Origin: Jiangella ureilytica | GTDB taxonomy: Bacteria > Actinomycetota > Actinomycetes > Jiangellales > Jiangellaceae | Assembly (NCBI RefSeq): GCF_004348545.1 | Contig: NZ_SMKL01000006.1 | Location: forward strand, 1-64,000 | DNA: 64,000 nucleotides | Direction: 5' to 3' | In this document: one piece after another, positions 36,090-44,221 of the stretch | Layout of the letters: every line of letters starts with the position of its first letter | Position numbering within the stretch: the stretch's first letter is position 1 | Notes under the pieces: generated by a model | The model's database searches: none | Seen by the model: only the letters and a program-made list of their open reading frames with translations | What the model was told of the DNA's origin: nothing | Position numbers and translations under genes: made by a program

Positions 36090-36572
36090 TCACAGTCCGG
36101 TGCGGGCGCCCGCCGACTCCAGCCGCGCCAGCCAGCCGCGCAGCCGGTCGGCCGTCGGCGCCGTCAGCAGCAGCCCGGCCACGCTGAACAGCGCGCCGAT
36201 GACCACCGGCAGCCACACGCCGCGGGCGAAGGAGTTGACCAGCCCGATCAGCGTCGGCAGCTCGGCGAAGACCAGGCTGAGGAACGCCGCGCTGCGCAGC
36301 TGCCCGGCCGCCTTCACCTCGTCGGGCCCGGAGCCGGGCGGCCAGGGCTTGATCACGCGCTTCGGGACCACGAACGCGGCGGCCACGAACACGACGCTCA
36401 CCAGGATCGCCCCGAACGCGTCGACGCCGGACCCGGGCGAGTCGCCGATGGTGAACACCGTGACCGCGGCGATGACCGCCACGCCGGCGAGCATGGCGAG
36501 ACTCACCAATCGCAACACGCGGCCCAGGTCGTCGGTCGGGGCGCCGCTCCCCGGCGAAGTCGGTGTCGACAT
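36090..36572 (-). CDS. four-helix membrane protein, unknown
   Basis: A 160-residue protein with four predicted transmembrane helices: about residues 20-42 (VLRLVSLAMLAGVAVIAAV), 52-70 (AFGAILVSVVFVAAAFVV), 92-113 (AAFLSLVFAELPTLIGLV) and 120-138 (WLPVVIGALFSVAGLLL). The N terminus is Pro/Ser/Thr-rich, the C terminus basic. There is no recognised family. ATG 36572. Its stop is 7 bp from the pirin start, so the two may be one operon. Confidence 0.72.
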   Translation of the reverse strand: MSTPTSPGSGAPTDDLGRVLRLVSLAMLAGVAVIAAVTVFTIGDSPGSGVDAFGAILVSVVFVAAAFVVPKRVIKPWPPGSGPDEVKAAGQLRSAAFLSLVFAELPTLIGLVNSFARGVWLPVVIGALFSVAGLLLTAPTADRLRGWLARLESAGARTGL

Positions 36573-36708
36573 GGCCCGGAGCCTATCGGCAGGCGGGTCC
36601 GGCCCCCGGCGCCGGATCACTCGCCGACCACCGGGGATTGTCCGTTCACCACAACCGCGCCCGCCCTGGTCCACCGTCCGGCGACCCCGGCCGCGTACGC
36701 TGCCGGGC

Positions 36709-37908
36709 ATGCGGCCATCCTCCGACGCCGAGTTGCCCGGCACTTTCGGCGGCAGCGGGCACGAGCACACGGTGCACCTGCTGGAACGGGCCACGGGGCG
36801 GCTGGCGACCGCGGCCATCGCCCGCATGGAGGAGACGCTCAGCTGGTACCGCGCCATGCCGGCGGAGCAGCGGTCGTGGGTGGGCCTGGTGATCCAGGCC
36901 GGCATCGCGGCGTTCGTCGACTGGTACCGCAACGCCGACGAGTCCCGGCCCACGCCGACCGCCGACGTGTTCGGCACGGCGCCGCGCGACCTCATCCGCG
37001 CGATCAGCCTGCAGCAGACCGTCGAGGTCGTGCGGGTCGCTATCGAGGTGGTCGAGGACAGCGTCGAGGAGGTCGTCGGACCCGAGGACGCCCGCGACGT
37101 CACCGAGGGCGTGCTGCGCTACTCGCGCGAGGTCGCGTTCTCCGCGGCGCACGTGTACGCACGGTATGCCGAGGCGCGCGGTTCGTGGGACGCCCGGCTC
37201 GAGGCCACGGTGGTCGACTCACTGCTGCGCGGCGAGATCGACGAGGACGTGCGGTCGCGGGCATCGGCGCTGGGCTGGACGGCGGCCAGCGGCGTCGCCG
37301 TCATCATCGGCCGGCCCAGGACCGACGACGGCGCCTCGGCCGACGAGATCCGCCGGTCGGCCCGGCACGCCGGGTACGACGTGCTCACCGGCGGCCAGGG
37401 CGACCGGCTGGTCGCGGTGCTCGGGCGGGTCGAGGACCCGCTGCAGGCCGCCACGGCCATCGTCACCCACTTCGGCCCGGGGCCCGTGGTCGTCGGGCCG
37501 CTGGTGCCCGACCTGGTGTCGGCGGCGGCGTCGGCGCGGCCCGCTGTGTCCGGTCTGCTCGCGGCGGCGGGGTGGCCCGACTCACCCCGTCCGGTCGCGG
37601 CCGGCTCGTTGCTGCCCGAGCGGGCGCTGTCCGGCGACCAGGAGGCGCTGCACGACCTCGTCGCCGAGCTCTACGTGCCCATCGCCGAGGCCGGCCCCGT
37701 CGTCCTCGAGACGCTGGCCGCCTACCTCGAGACCGGCGCGTCGGTCGAGGCCGCGGCACGGCTACTGTTCGTGCATCCGAACACCGTCCGGTATCGCCTG
37801 CGGCGGGTCACCGACGTCGTCGGGCTCACTCCCACCGACCCCCGCGACTCCTACACCTTGCGCCTCGCGCTGTCCCTCGGACGGATGAACCCGCCGGTCA
37901 TCGAGTGA
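36709..37908 (+). CDS. fasR: PucR-family fatty-acid synthesis regulator (FasR-like)
   Basis: A 399-residue regulator placed directly before fabD, exactly as FasR in Streptomyces, where it activates the fabDHCF operon. The N-terminal half is helical (RsbRD-like). The middle (SGVAVIIGRPRTDDGASADEIRR) is the PucR GGDEF-like region, and the C terminus has the PucR helix-turn-helix LETLAAYLETGASVEAAARLLFVHPNTVRYRLRRV, shortened here by wording only. The identification rests on synteny plus domain order. ATG 36709. A dyad in the 110-bp gap before fabD may be its site. Confidence 0.88.
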   Translation: MRPSSDAELPGTFGGSGHEHTVHLLERATGRLATAAIARMEETLSWYRAMPAEQRSWVGLVIQAGIAAFVDWYRNADESRPTPTADVFGTAPRDLIRAISLQQTVEVVRVAIEVVEDSVEEVVGPEDARDVTEGVLRYSREVAFSAAHVYARYAEARGSWDARLEATVVDSLLRGEIDEDVRSRASALGWTAASGVAVIIGRPRTDDGASADEIRRSARHAGYDVLTGGQGDRLVAVLGRVEDPLQAATAIVTHFGPGPVVVGPLVPDLVSAAASARPAVSGLLAAAGWPDSPRPVAAGSLLPERALSGDQEALHDLVAELYVPIAEAGPVVLETLAAYLETGASVEAAARLLFVHPNTVRYRLRRVTDVVGLTPTDPRDSYTLRLALSLGRMNPPVIE

Positions 37909-37933
37909 CCGCCGTCCGCATCCGGCACCGAGG

Positions 37934-37950
37934 TTGTGGGAAACCCCCAA
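37934..37950. promoter_or_regulatory. dyad in the fasR-fabD gap, candidate FasR site
   Basis: TTGTGGG-AAA-CCCCCAA: two 7-nt arms matching at 6 of 7 positions about a 3-nt centre, 69 bp before fabD. Its position fits an operator for the fatty-acid operon regulator, but no measured consensus was compared. Confidence 0.4.
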
Positions 37951-38018
37951 ACTTAGTGGGACGACCTTGTGACTGCGGCCGACCCCTTCTACGGCCCGGT
38001 AGCCGCGAGGCTTGAAGG

Positions 38019-39200
38019 GTGCTTGTGATCGTCGCCCCGGGTCAGGGGTCCCAGACGCCCGGCTTCCTCGCGCCATGGCTGGAGGAGCCGTCGTTCGCAG
38101 CCCGTATCGACTGGCTCTCCGCCGTCGCCGGGCTCGACCTCGCGCACTACGGCACCGAGGCCGACGCCGACACCATCCGCGACACCGCGATCGCCCAGCC
38201 GCTGCTGGTGGCCTCGGGCCTGGTCACCGCTCTCGCCCTGTTCCCGCATCCCGCCGATGCCTTCTCGACGGTGGGCGCGGTGGCCGGGCACAGCGTCGGC
38301 GAGATCACGGCGGCCGCGGGCGCCCGGGTCATCACCGCCGAGCAGGCCATGGTCTTCGTCCGCGAGCGCGGCAAGGGCATGGCCGAGGCGGCCGCCAAGG
38401 AGTCCACGGGCATGACCGCCGTCCTCGGCGGCGACGCCGACGAGGTCCTGGCCACGTTGCAGAAGCACGGTCTCACCCCCGCCAACGTCAACGGCGCGGG
38501 CCAGGTGGTCGCCGCCGGCACCGTCGCGCAACTCGAGGCGCTGGCCGGCGACCCGCCGGCGGGCGCGCGGCTGCGGGCGCTGCCGGTCGCCGGCGCGTTC
38601 CACACGACGCACATGGCGTCGGCCGTGAAGCGGCTGCGGCACTACGCACAGTCCATCAGCACCCACGACCCCCGCACGCTGCTGCTGTCCAACCGCGACG
38701 GCCAGGTCGTGCACGACGGCCGCCGGGTGCTCGACCGCCTGGTCGACCAGGTGTCCAACCCGGTCCGCTGGGACCTCTGCATGCAGACCATGGCCGATCT
38801 CGGCGTCACCGGACTGCTCGAGGTGCCGCCGGCCGGCACGCTGACCGGCCTGGTGAAGCGCGCGCTGCCCGGGGTCGAGACCTTCGCGCTGAAGACCCCC
38901 GACCAGCTCGACGACGCCCGCGCGTTCGTCGAGAAGCACGGCCAGCCCAGCCAGCTGATCACCAACCCGACCTGGCGCCTGGTCGTCGCGCCCATCAAGG
39001 GCACGTTCACCGCGTCCGGCGCCAAGGTGGGCGACCGGCTGAGCGCCGGCGACACCATCGGCACCGTCGGCTCGCTGCGCGACTCGCTGGGGGTCACGGC
39101 GGGCCATGGCGGCACCATCATCGAGTGGCTCGTCGAAGACGGCGACCCGGTCGCCCCGGGCCAGCCACTGGTCCGGCTACACCCTGAGGCGGTGGCGTGA
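38019..39200 (+). CDS. fabD: malonyl-CoA:ACP transacylase fused to a biotinyl/lipoyl-like domain
   Basis: Loads malonyl groups onto acyl carrier protein. The catalytic part (residues 1 to about 300) has APGQGSQTPG, the nucleophile in AGHSVGEITAAAG and the His in VAGAFHTTHM. Residues about 318-393 form an added domain: WRLVVAPIKGTFTASGAKVGDRLSAGD, GTIIEWLVEDGDPVAPGQPL (segments), the beta-barrel pattern of biotin/lipoyl carriers. The hairpin where MKM or DKA carries the modified lysine reads SLRDSLGVTAGHG, with no Lys. Typical FabD is about 310 residues. GTG 38019 fits family starts; GTG 38025 has the better site spacing. Confidence 0.93.
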   Translation: MLVIVAPGQGSQTPGFLAPWLEEPSFAARIDWLSAVAGLDLAHYGTEADADTIRDTAIAQPLLVASGLVTALALFPHPADAFSTVGAVAGHSVGEITAAAGARVITAEQAMVFVRERGKGMAEAAAKESTGMTAVLGGDADEVLATLQKHGLTPANVNGAGQVVAAGTVAQLEALAGDPPAGARLRALPVAGAFHTTHMASAVKRLRHYAQSISTHDPRTLLLSNRDGQVVHDGRRVLDRLVDQVSNPVRWDLCMQTMADLGVTGLLEVPPAGTLTGLVKRALPGVETFALKTPDQLDDARAFVEKHGQPSQLITNPTWRLVVAPIKGTFTASGAKVGDRLSAGDTIGTVGSLRDSLGVTAGHGGTIIEWLVEDGDPVAPGQPLVRLHPEAVA

Positions 39201-40280
39201 GTGATGAGTGGAGCCGACCGTGAGGTCCCAGGCAACGGCGAGGCGCGGAAGGTCAAGGGAATCAGCGGTGTCACGATCCAGGTCGCACGCGAGCCGCGGT
39301 CGTCGCGGATCCTCGGCATCGGCGGCTACCGCCCCGGCCGGGTGGTCACGAACGCCGAGATCGTCGAGCAGATCGACTCGTCGGACGAGTGGATCCGGAC
39401 CCGCTCCGGCATCGAGAGCCGCCGCTGGGCGAACGACGACGAGACCGTCGTCGCCATGAGCCTGGCCGCCGCGCAGAAGGCGCTGGCCGACGCCGGCATC
39501 CAGCCCGAGCAGGTCGACTGCGTCATCGTCTCGACGGTCACGCACCTGTACCAGACGCCGTCGGCCGCCGCCGAGATCGCGCACAAGCTGGGCACCAACC
39601 GGGCCGCCGCGTTCGACATCTCGGCCGCGTGCGCCGGGTTCTGCTATGGCCTGTCGCTCGCGTCGGACATGGTCCGCGTCGGCACCGCGCGCCACGTCGT
39701 CGTCATCGGCGTCGAGCGGCTCTCCGACCTCACCGACAAGACCGACCGGTCGACGGCGTTCCTGTTCGCCGACGGCGCCGGCGCGGCCGTCGTGGGCCCC
39801 GCCGCGGGTCCCGACGAGGCCGGCATCGGCCCGGTCGTGTGGGGCTCCGACGGCGAGCACCTCGACCTCATCAGGCAGCGCGAAGACTGGCGCGACGCCC
39901 TGTTCAGTGAGACCGGCCCGGCCATGCCGCACCTGGTCATGGAGGGCAACCCGGTCTTCCGCTGGGCGTCGTACGAGATGGCCAAGGTGGCCCAGGAGGC
40001 GCTCACCGCCGCCGGCGTCACCGTCGACGACCTCGACGTCTTCGTGCCGCACCAGGCCAACATGCGCATCACCGACGCCATGGCCCGTCAGCTCAAGCTG
40101 CCCGAGCGGGTCGCCGTCGGCCGCGACATCGCCACGCAGGGCAACACCTCCGCGGCGTCGATCCCGCTGGCCATCGAGCGGATGATCGAGACCGGCGAGG
40201 CCCAGAGCGGCGACCTCGCCCTGATCATCGGGTTCGGAGCCGGGCTGGTCTACGCCGGCCAGGTGATCCGGATCCCCTGA
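39201..40280 (+). CDS. fabH: beta-ketoacyl-ACP synthase III
   Basis: Condenses an acyl-CoA primer with malonyl-ACP to start fatty-acid synthesis. The 359-residue protein has the catalytic triad: Cys in DISAACAGFCYGL, His in VPHQANMRI and Asn in ATQGNTSAASIP. WIRTRSGIESRRWA and the glycine-rich end GFGAGLVYAGQV are typical. The N terminus has about 30 extra residues before ILGIGGYRPGR; GTG 39201, ATG 39204 or a later GTG are all possible. It begins directly after the fabD stop. Confidence 0.95.
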   Translation: MMSGADREVPGNGEARKVKGISGVTIQVAREPRSSRILGIGGYRPGRVVTNAEIVEQIDSSDEWIRTRSGIESRRWANDDETVVAMSLAAAQKALADAGIQPEQVDCVIVSTVTHLYQTPSAAAEIAHKLGTNRAAAFDISAACAGFCYGLSLASDMVRVGTARHVVVIGVERLSDLTDKTDRSTAFLFADGAGAAVVGPAAGPDEAGIGPVVWGSDGEHLDLIRQREDWRDALFSETGPAMPHLVMEGNPVFRWASYEMAKVAQEALTAAGVTVDDLDVFVPHQANMRITDAMARQLKLPERVAVGRDIATQGNTSAASIPLAIERMIETGEAQSGDLALIIGFGAGLVYAGQVIRIP

Positions 40281-40290
40281 TCCAGCCACG

Positions 40291-40314
40291 TGCCCGCCCG
40301 ACGACGTGCGGGCA
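40291..40314 (+). terminator. hairpin between fabH and acpP
   Basis: TGCCCGC (40291-40297) pairs with GCGGGCA (40308-40314) around a 10-nt loop. Within an operon, a weak hairpin here could partly terminate or protect mRNA ends, helping set the high ACP level. Confidence 0.45.
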
Positions 40315-40381
40315 CCTACGATCGTCACCGACCACGATCGGTCACGAGCATCACGCCAACCCAACGAGGAGAACGACTGAC

Positions 40382-40627
40382 ATGGCCAGCACCGAGGAGA
40401 TCCGCGAGGGTCTTGCCGAGATCGTCAATGAGATCACCGGCGTTCCCGCCGAGGACGTGCAGCTCGACAAGTCCTTCACCGACGACCTCGACATCGACTC
40501 GCTGTCGATGGTCGAGGTGGTCGTCGCCGCCGAGGAGAAGTTCGGCGTGAAGATCCCCGACGAGGAGGTCAAGAACCTGGCCACCGTCGGTGACGCCGTC
40601 ACGTTCATCGAGAAGGCAGGGTCCTGA
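40382..40627 (+). CDS. acpP: acyl carrier protein
   Basis: An 81-residue acidic carrier of growing fatty-acyl chains. The phosphopantetheine site is Ser in DLDIDSLSMVEVV, followed by the conserved EEKFGVKIPDEEVKNLATVGDAV. GAGGAGA ribosome site about 10 bases before ATG 40382. Placed between fabH and fabF as in other actinomycetes. Confidence 0.97.
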   Translation: MASTEEIREGLAEIVNEITGVPAEDVQLDKSFTDDLDIDSLSMVEVVVAAEEKFGVKIPDEEVKNLATVGDAVTFIEKAGS

Positions 40628-40631
40628 TCTC

Positions 40632-41891
40632 ATGGCACGTTCCCAGGCACGAGTCGTCGTCACCGGGCTCGGCGCCACCACGCCCGTCGGGGGCGACGTG
40701 GCGTCGACCTGGGAGTCCCTGCTCGCCGGGCGTTCCGGCGTGCGCAAGCTGACCCAGGAGTGGGTCGCCGACCTGCCGGTGCAGATCGGTGCACCGGCGG
40801 CCGTCGACCCCTCCGAGGTCCTCCCCCGCGTCGAGGCCCGGCGGCTGGACCGCTCGGCCCAATTCGCCATCATCTGCGCCCGCGAGGCGTGGGCCGACGC
40901 GGGGTTCACCGGCAAGGCGAGCGAGGCGGGGCTCGACCCGGACCGCGTCGGCGTCGTGTGCGCCTCCGGCATCGGCGGGCTCACGACGCTGCTGTCCAAC
41001 TACGACCAGCTCCGCGACGCAGGCCCGCGCCGGGTGTCGCCGCTGGCCATCCCCATGCTGATGCCGAACAGCCCGTCGGCCAACGTGAGCATCGAGCTGC
41101 AGGCGCGGGCCGGCGCGCACACCCCGGTCAGCGCGTGCTCCTCCGGCGCCGAGGCCATCGCCTACGCCCTCGACATGATCCGGCTGGGCCGGGCCGACGT
41201 CGTCGTGGCCGGTGGCGCCGAGGCGGTCATCTCGCCGCTACCCATCGCCGCGTTCGCGAACATGATGGCGCTGTCCAAGCGCAACGACGAGCCCACCGCC
41301 GTCAGCCGGCCGTTCGACAAGAACCGCGACGGCTTCGTGCTCGGCGAGGGCGGGGCGCTCATGGTGCTCGAGTCCGCCGAGCACGCCGAGGCGCGCGGCG
41401 CGACGATCTACGCCGAGGTGGCCGGGGCCGGCATGAGCGCCGACGCCCACCACATCGCTCAGCCGGAGCCGTCCGGCCGCGGCGTCATCACGGCCATCCG
41501 CAAGGCGCTGACCGACGCGGGCCTGACCCCCGAGGACATCGCCCACGTCAACTGCCACGCCACCTCGACACCGGCGGGCGACGTCGCGGAGTCGGTGGCG
41601 CTCAACACCGTCTTCGGCGACCGGGTCACGTCCATCCCGGTCACCGCGCCGAAGTCCATGATCGGGCACCTGCTCGGCGGCGCCGGCGCCGTCGAGTCCC
41701 TGGCCACCGTGCTCACCCTGCACCACGGCCTGGTACCACCCACGGCGAACGTCGACGACGTCGACGACGACGTCAATCTCGACATCGTCCGCACCACCCC
41801 GCGGAAACTCGACGACGGTCCGCTCGCCGCACTGAACGACTCGTTCGGGTTCGGTGGCCACAACGTCGTCCTCGCCTTCAGGAGGGCCTGA
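40632..41891 (+). CDS. fabF: beta-ketoacyl-ACP synthase II
   Basis: The elongating condensing enzyme of fatty-acid synthesis, 419 residues. The nucleophile is Cys in TPVSACSSGAEAI, with His in VNCHATSTPAGD and His in MIGHLLGGAGAVE, and the lysine of APKSMIGH. The gating end SFGFGGHNVVLAF is conserved. The frame is open upstream, but ATG 40632 gives the family start ARVVVTGLGATTPVG. It is four bases after acpP, and its TGA overlaps the accD ATG by one base (TGATG). Confidence 0.96.
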   Translation: MARSQARVVVTGLGATTPVGGDVASTWESLLAGRSGVRKLTQEWVADLPVQIGAPAAVDPSEVLPRVEARRLDRSAQFAIICAREAWADAGFTGKASEAGLDPDRVGVVCASGIGGLTTLLSNYDQLRDAGPRRVSPLAIPMLMPNSPSANVSIELQARAGAHTPVSACSSGAEAIAYALDMIRLGRADVVVAGGAEAVISPLPIAAFANMMALSKRNDEPTAVSRPFDKNRDGFVLGEGGALMVLESAEHAEARGATIYAEVAGAGMSADAHHIAQPEPSGRGVITAIRKALTDAGLTPEDIAHVNCHATSTPAGDVAESVALNTVFGDRVTSIPVTAPKSMIGHLLGGAGAVESLATVLTLHHGLVPPTANVDDVDDDVNLDIVRTTPRKLDDGPLAALNDSFGFGGHNVVLAFRRA

Positions 41892-43333
41892 TGACCGCTC
41901 TGGCCGACCGCCCCGCATCGTCGAAGCCGACGGCGACCAAGCCGCCGCGCGACGAGGACCCGCGCAACCCCAAGCACCGGCTCGCCGCCCTGTTCGACGA
42001 GGGCTCGCTCGAGCTGATCAGCGCTGACGACCTCAGCGGCATGCTCGCCGCCGTCGGCACCGTGCAGGGGACCCCCGCCGTCGCGTTCTGCTCCGACGCC
42101 ACCGTCATGGGCGGTGCGATGGGCGCCGACGGCTGCCGCGTGGTCGTCGAGGCGTACGAGCGGGCGCTGGCCGACGGCGTCCCGATCATCGGCCTGTGGC
42201 ACTCCGGCGGCGCCCGGCTCCCCGAGGGCGTGCTCTCGCTGCACGCCGTCGGCCAGATCTTCGCGGTCATGACCCGCGCGTCGGGCAAGATCCCGCAGCT
42301 GTCGGTCGTGCTGGGCCCGGCCGCCGGCGGCGGCGCGTACGGCCCGGCGCTCACCGACATCGTCATCATGGGCCCCGAGGGCCGGGTCTTCGTCACCGGC
42401 CCCGAGGTCGTCCGCTCGGTCACCGGCGAGGACGTCGACATGCTGCGTCTCGGCGGGCCGGAGCCGCACGGCCGCCGCTCCGGCGTCGTGCACGTCGTGG
42501 CCAGCACCGAGCGCGAGGCGCTGGACCGGGCGCGGACGCTGGGGTCGCTGCTCGGCGCACAGGGCACGCTGGACGCCGAGGCCGTGGCCGACCGGGACCT
42601 CGGTGTGCACTTCCCGGAGTCGGCGAAGCGCGCCTACGACGTCCACCCGATCGTGTCGGACCTTCTGGACGACGAGGACGGGATCGAGCTGCACCCGCGC
42701 TGGGCGCCGAACATCACCACCACGCTGGGCCGGTTCGGCGGCCGCACGGTCGGTGTCATCGCGAACAACCCGCTGCGCCTCGGCGGCTGCCTCGACTCCA
42801 CGTCGGCCGAGAAGGCCGCCCGGTTCGTCCGCATGTGCGACGCGTTCGGTGTGCCGCTGCTGGTCATCGTCGACGTCCCGGGTTACCTCCCCGGCGTCGG
42901 CCAGGAGTGGGACGGCGTCGTCCGCCGCGGCGCGAAGCTGCTGCACGCTTTCGCGGAGGCGACCGTGCCGCGGGTGACGCTGGTGACCCGCAAGGTCTAC
43001 GGCGGTGCGTACATCGCGATGAACTCGCGCGCCCTGGGCGCCACCCGCGTCTTCGCCTGGCCGACCGCCGAGGTCGCCGTCATGGGCGCCGTCGCCGCCG
43101 TCCGCATCCTGCACCGGCGCAAGCTGGCCGAGGTGGCCCCCGAGGTCCGCCCCCAGGTCGAGGCGGAGCTCGCCGAGGAGCACCAGCGCATCACCGGCAG
43201 CCTCGATCGCGCCATCGAGATCGGCGTCATCGACGAGGTCATCACGCCCGAGAACACCCGCTCGGCACTGGCCGCCGCCATCGCCGCCGCTCCGGCCGGC
43301 CAGCGCGGCTCGCACGGCAACATCCCGCTGTAG
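41891..43333 (+). CDS. accD: acyl-CoA carboxylase carboxyltransferase (AccD6-like)
   Basis: A 480-residue carboxyltransferase of the biotin-dependent acetyl/propionyl-CoA carboxylase, which makes malonyl-CoA for FabD. It has both crotonase-fold halves: VMGGAMGADGCRVV...WHSGGARLPEGV...GPAAGGGAYGPAL, and LRLGGCLDSTSAEKAARFVR...VDVPGYLPGVGQEWDGVV...TRKVYGGAYIAMNSRALG. Placement after the ketosynthase parallels mycobacterial accD6. No zinc ribbon is present. Its partner biotin carboxylase must be elsewhere. Confidence 0.93.
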   Translation: MTALADRPASSKPTATKPPRDEDPRNPKHRLAALFDEGSLELISADDLSGMLAAVGTVQGTPAVAFCSDATVMGGAMGADGCRVVVEAYERALADGVPIIGLWHSGGARLPEGVLSLHAVGQIFAVMTRASGKIPQLSVVLGPAAGGGAYGPALTDIVIMGPEGRVFVTGPEVVRSVTGEDVDMLRLGGPEPHGRRSGVVHVVASTEREALDRARTLGSLLGAQGTLDAEAVADRDLGVHFPESAKRAYDVHPIVSDLLDDEDGIELHPRWAPNITTTLGRFGGRTVGVIANNPLRLGGCLDSTSAEKAARFVRMCDAFGVPLLVIVDVPGYLPGVGQEWDGVVRRGAKLLHAFAEATVPRVTLVTRKVYGGAYIAMNSRALGATRVFAWPTAEVAVMGAVAAVRILHRRKLAEVAPEVRPQVEAELAEEHQRITGSLDRAIEIGVIDEVITPENTRSALAAAIAAAPAGQRGSHGNIPL

Positions 43334-43383
43334 CAGGGTGCGGCCCGGGGTCTTCCGAGCCGCACGAACGGCCGCACACACGG

Positions 43384-43414
43384 AGCGCCCCGGACCGTTG
43401 AGGTCCGGGGCGCT
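43384..43414 (+). terminator. terminator of the fatty-acid operon
   Basis: AGCGCCCCGGACC (43384-43396) pairs perfectly with GGTCCGGGGCGCT (43402-43414) around a 5-nt loop, 50 bp after accD. The following 43415-43591 holds no gene I can support. Confidence 0.88.
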
Positions 43415-43591
43415 GCTACGTGGTGAGGCCGCTGTATTTCCCGGTCACCGGGCCGGGGACAACCACCGATGCCGGAGCGGCCACGTCTTGAGGTGTGTTA
43501 CTTGTCCGTGACCATACCGAGGTCTTCGCCGGTTGTGAACCCCTTGTCGCGGACGAATTTCGAGACACCCGAGCAGGCGTCGTCGAGCCGC

Positions 43592-44086
43592 TCAGACGAC
43601 CTGGTGGAGCCACCGCACGGGGGCGCCGTCACCGGCGTAGCGGAAGGGCTCGAGCTCCTCGTCCCAGGGTGCTCCGAGGAGCCGGCGCATCTCCTCCTCG
43701 AGGTCGGCCTCACCGAGGGACGCCTTGACGACGGCGGCCTTGATGCGGTCCTCGGGGATCATGATGTCGCCGTGCACGCCGGTGACCGCGTGGAACACGC
43801 CGAGGCTCGGGGTGTAGGAGTAGCGCGCGCCCTCGCAGCCCGGACTGGGCTCCTCGGTCACCTCGAACCGCAGGTGCATCCACCCGCGGAGCGCCGAGGC
43901 GATCTTGGCGCCGGTGCCCGGGGCACCCTGCCACGACAGCTCGGCTCGGTACATGCCGGGTGAGGCTGGCTGCGGGCTCCAGTCGAGCTTCACGCGCACG
44001 CCAAGAGCGCCGGCCGCGGCCCACTCGATGTGTGGGCACAACGCCGACGTTGCGGCGTGGACGTACAGGACGCCACGAGTCGTCAC
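43592..44086 (-). CDS. DUF3145-family protein
   Basis: A 164-residue conserved actinobacterial protein found beside the fabDHCF locus in Streptomyces and relatives. Recognisable parts are TRGVLYVHAATSALCPHIEWA, LDWSPQPASPGMYRAELSW, GWMHLRFEVTEEPSPGCEG and a last DIMIPEDRIK helix region. Starts at ATG 44086. No catalytic motif can be named; role unknown. Convergent with accD. Confidence 0.88.
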   Translation of the reverse strand: MTTRGVLYVHAATSALCPHIEWAAAGALGVRVKLDWSPQPASPGMYRAELSWQGAPGTGAKIASALRGWMHLRFEVTEEPSPGCEGARYSYTPSLGVFHAVTGVHGDIMIPEDRIKAAVVKASLGEADLEEEMRRLLGAPWDEELEPFRYAGDGAPVRWLHQVV

Positions 44087-44221
44087 CGGATCCTCCTGCG
44101 GTTCGAGGGACGCCTTCCCCTGCGACCTCGTTCCGCCCAGGTGAACCTGCGACGGGTCTATTGTGCACGACGACCGACCCGGCCGCCATGTTCCGGGGGG
44201 CGGACGGGCTCCGGCGTGTCT

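Noticed and set aside
43498-43713. 71-residue minus-strand frame ending TGEDLGMVTDK
   Set aside because: It overlaps the supported DUF3145 gene in another frame and lacks a convincing start.
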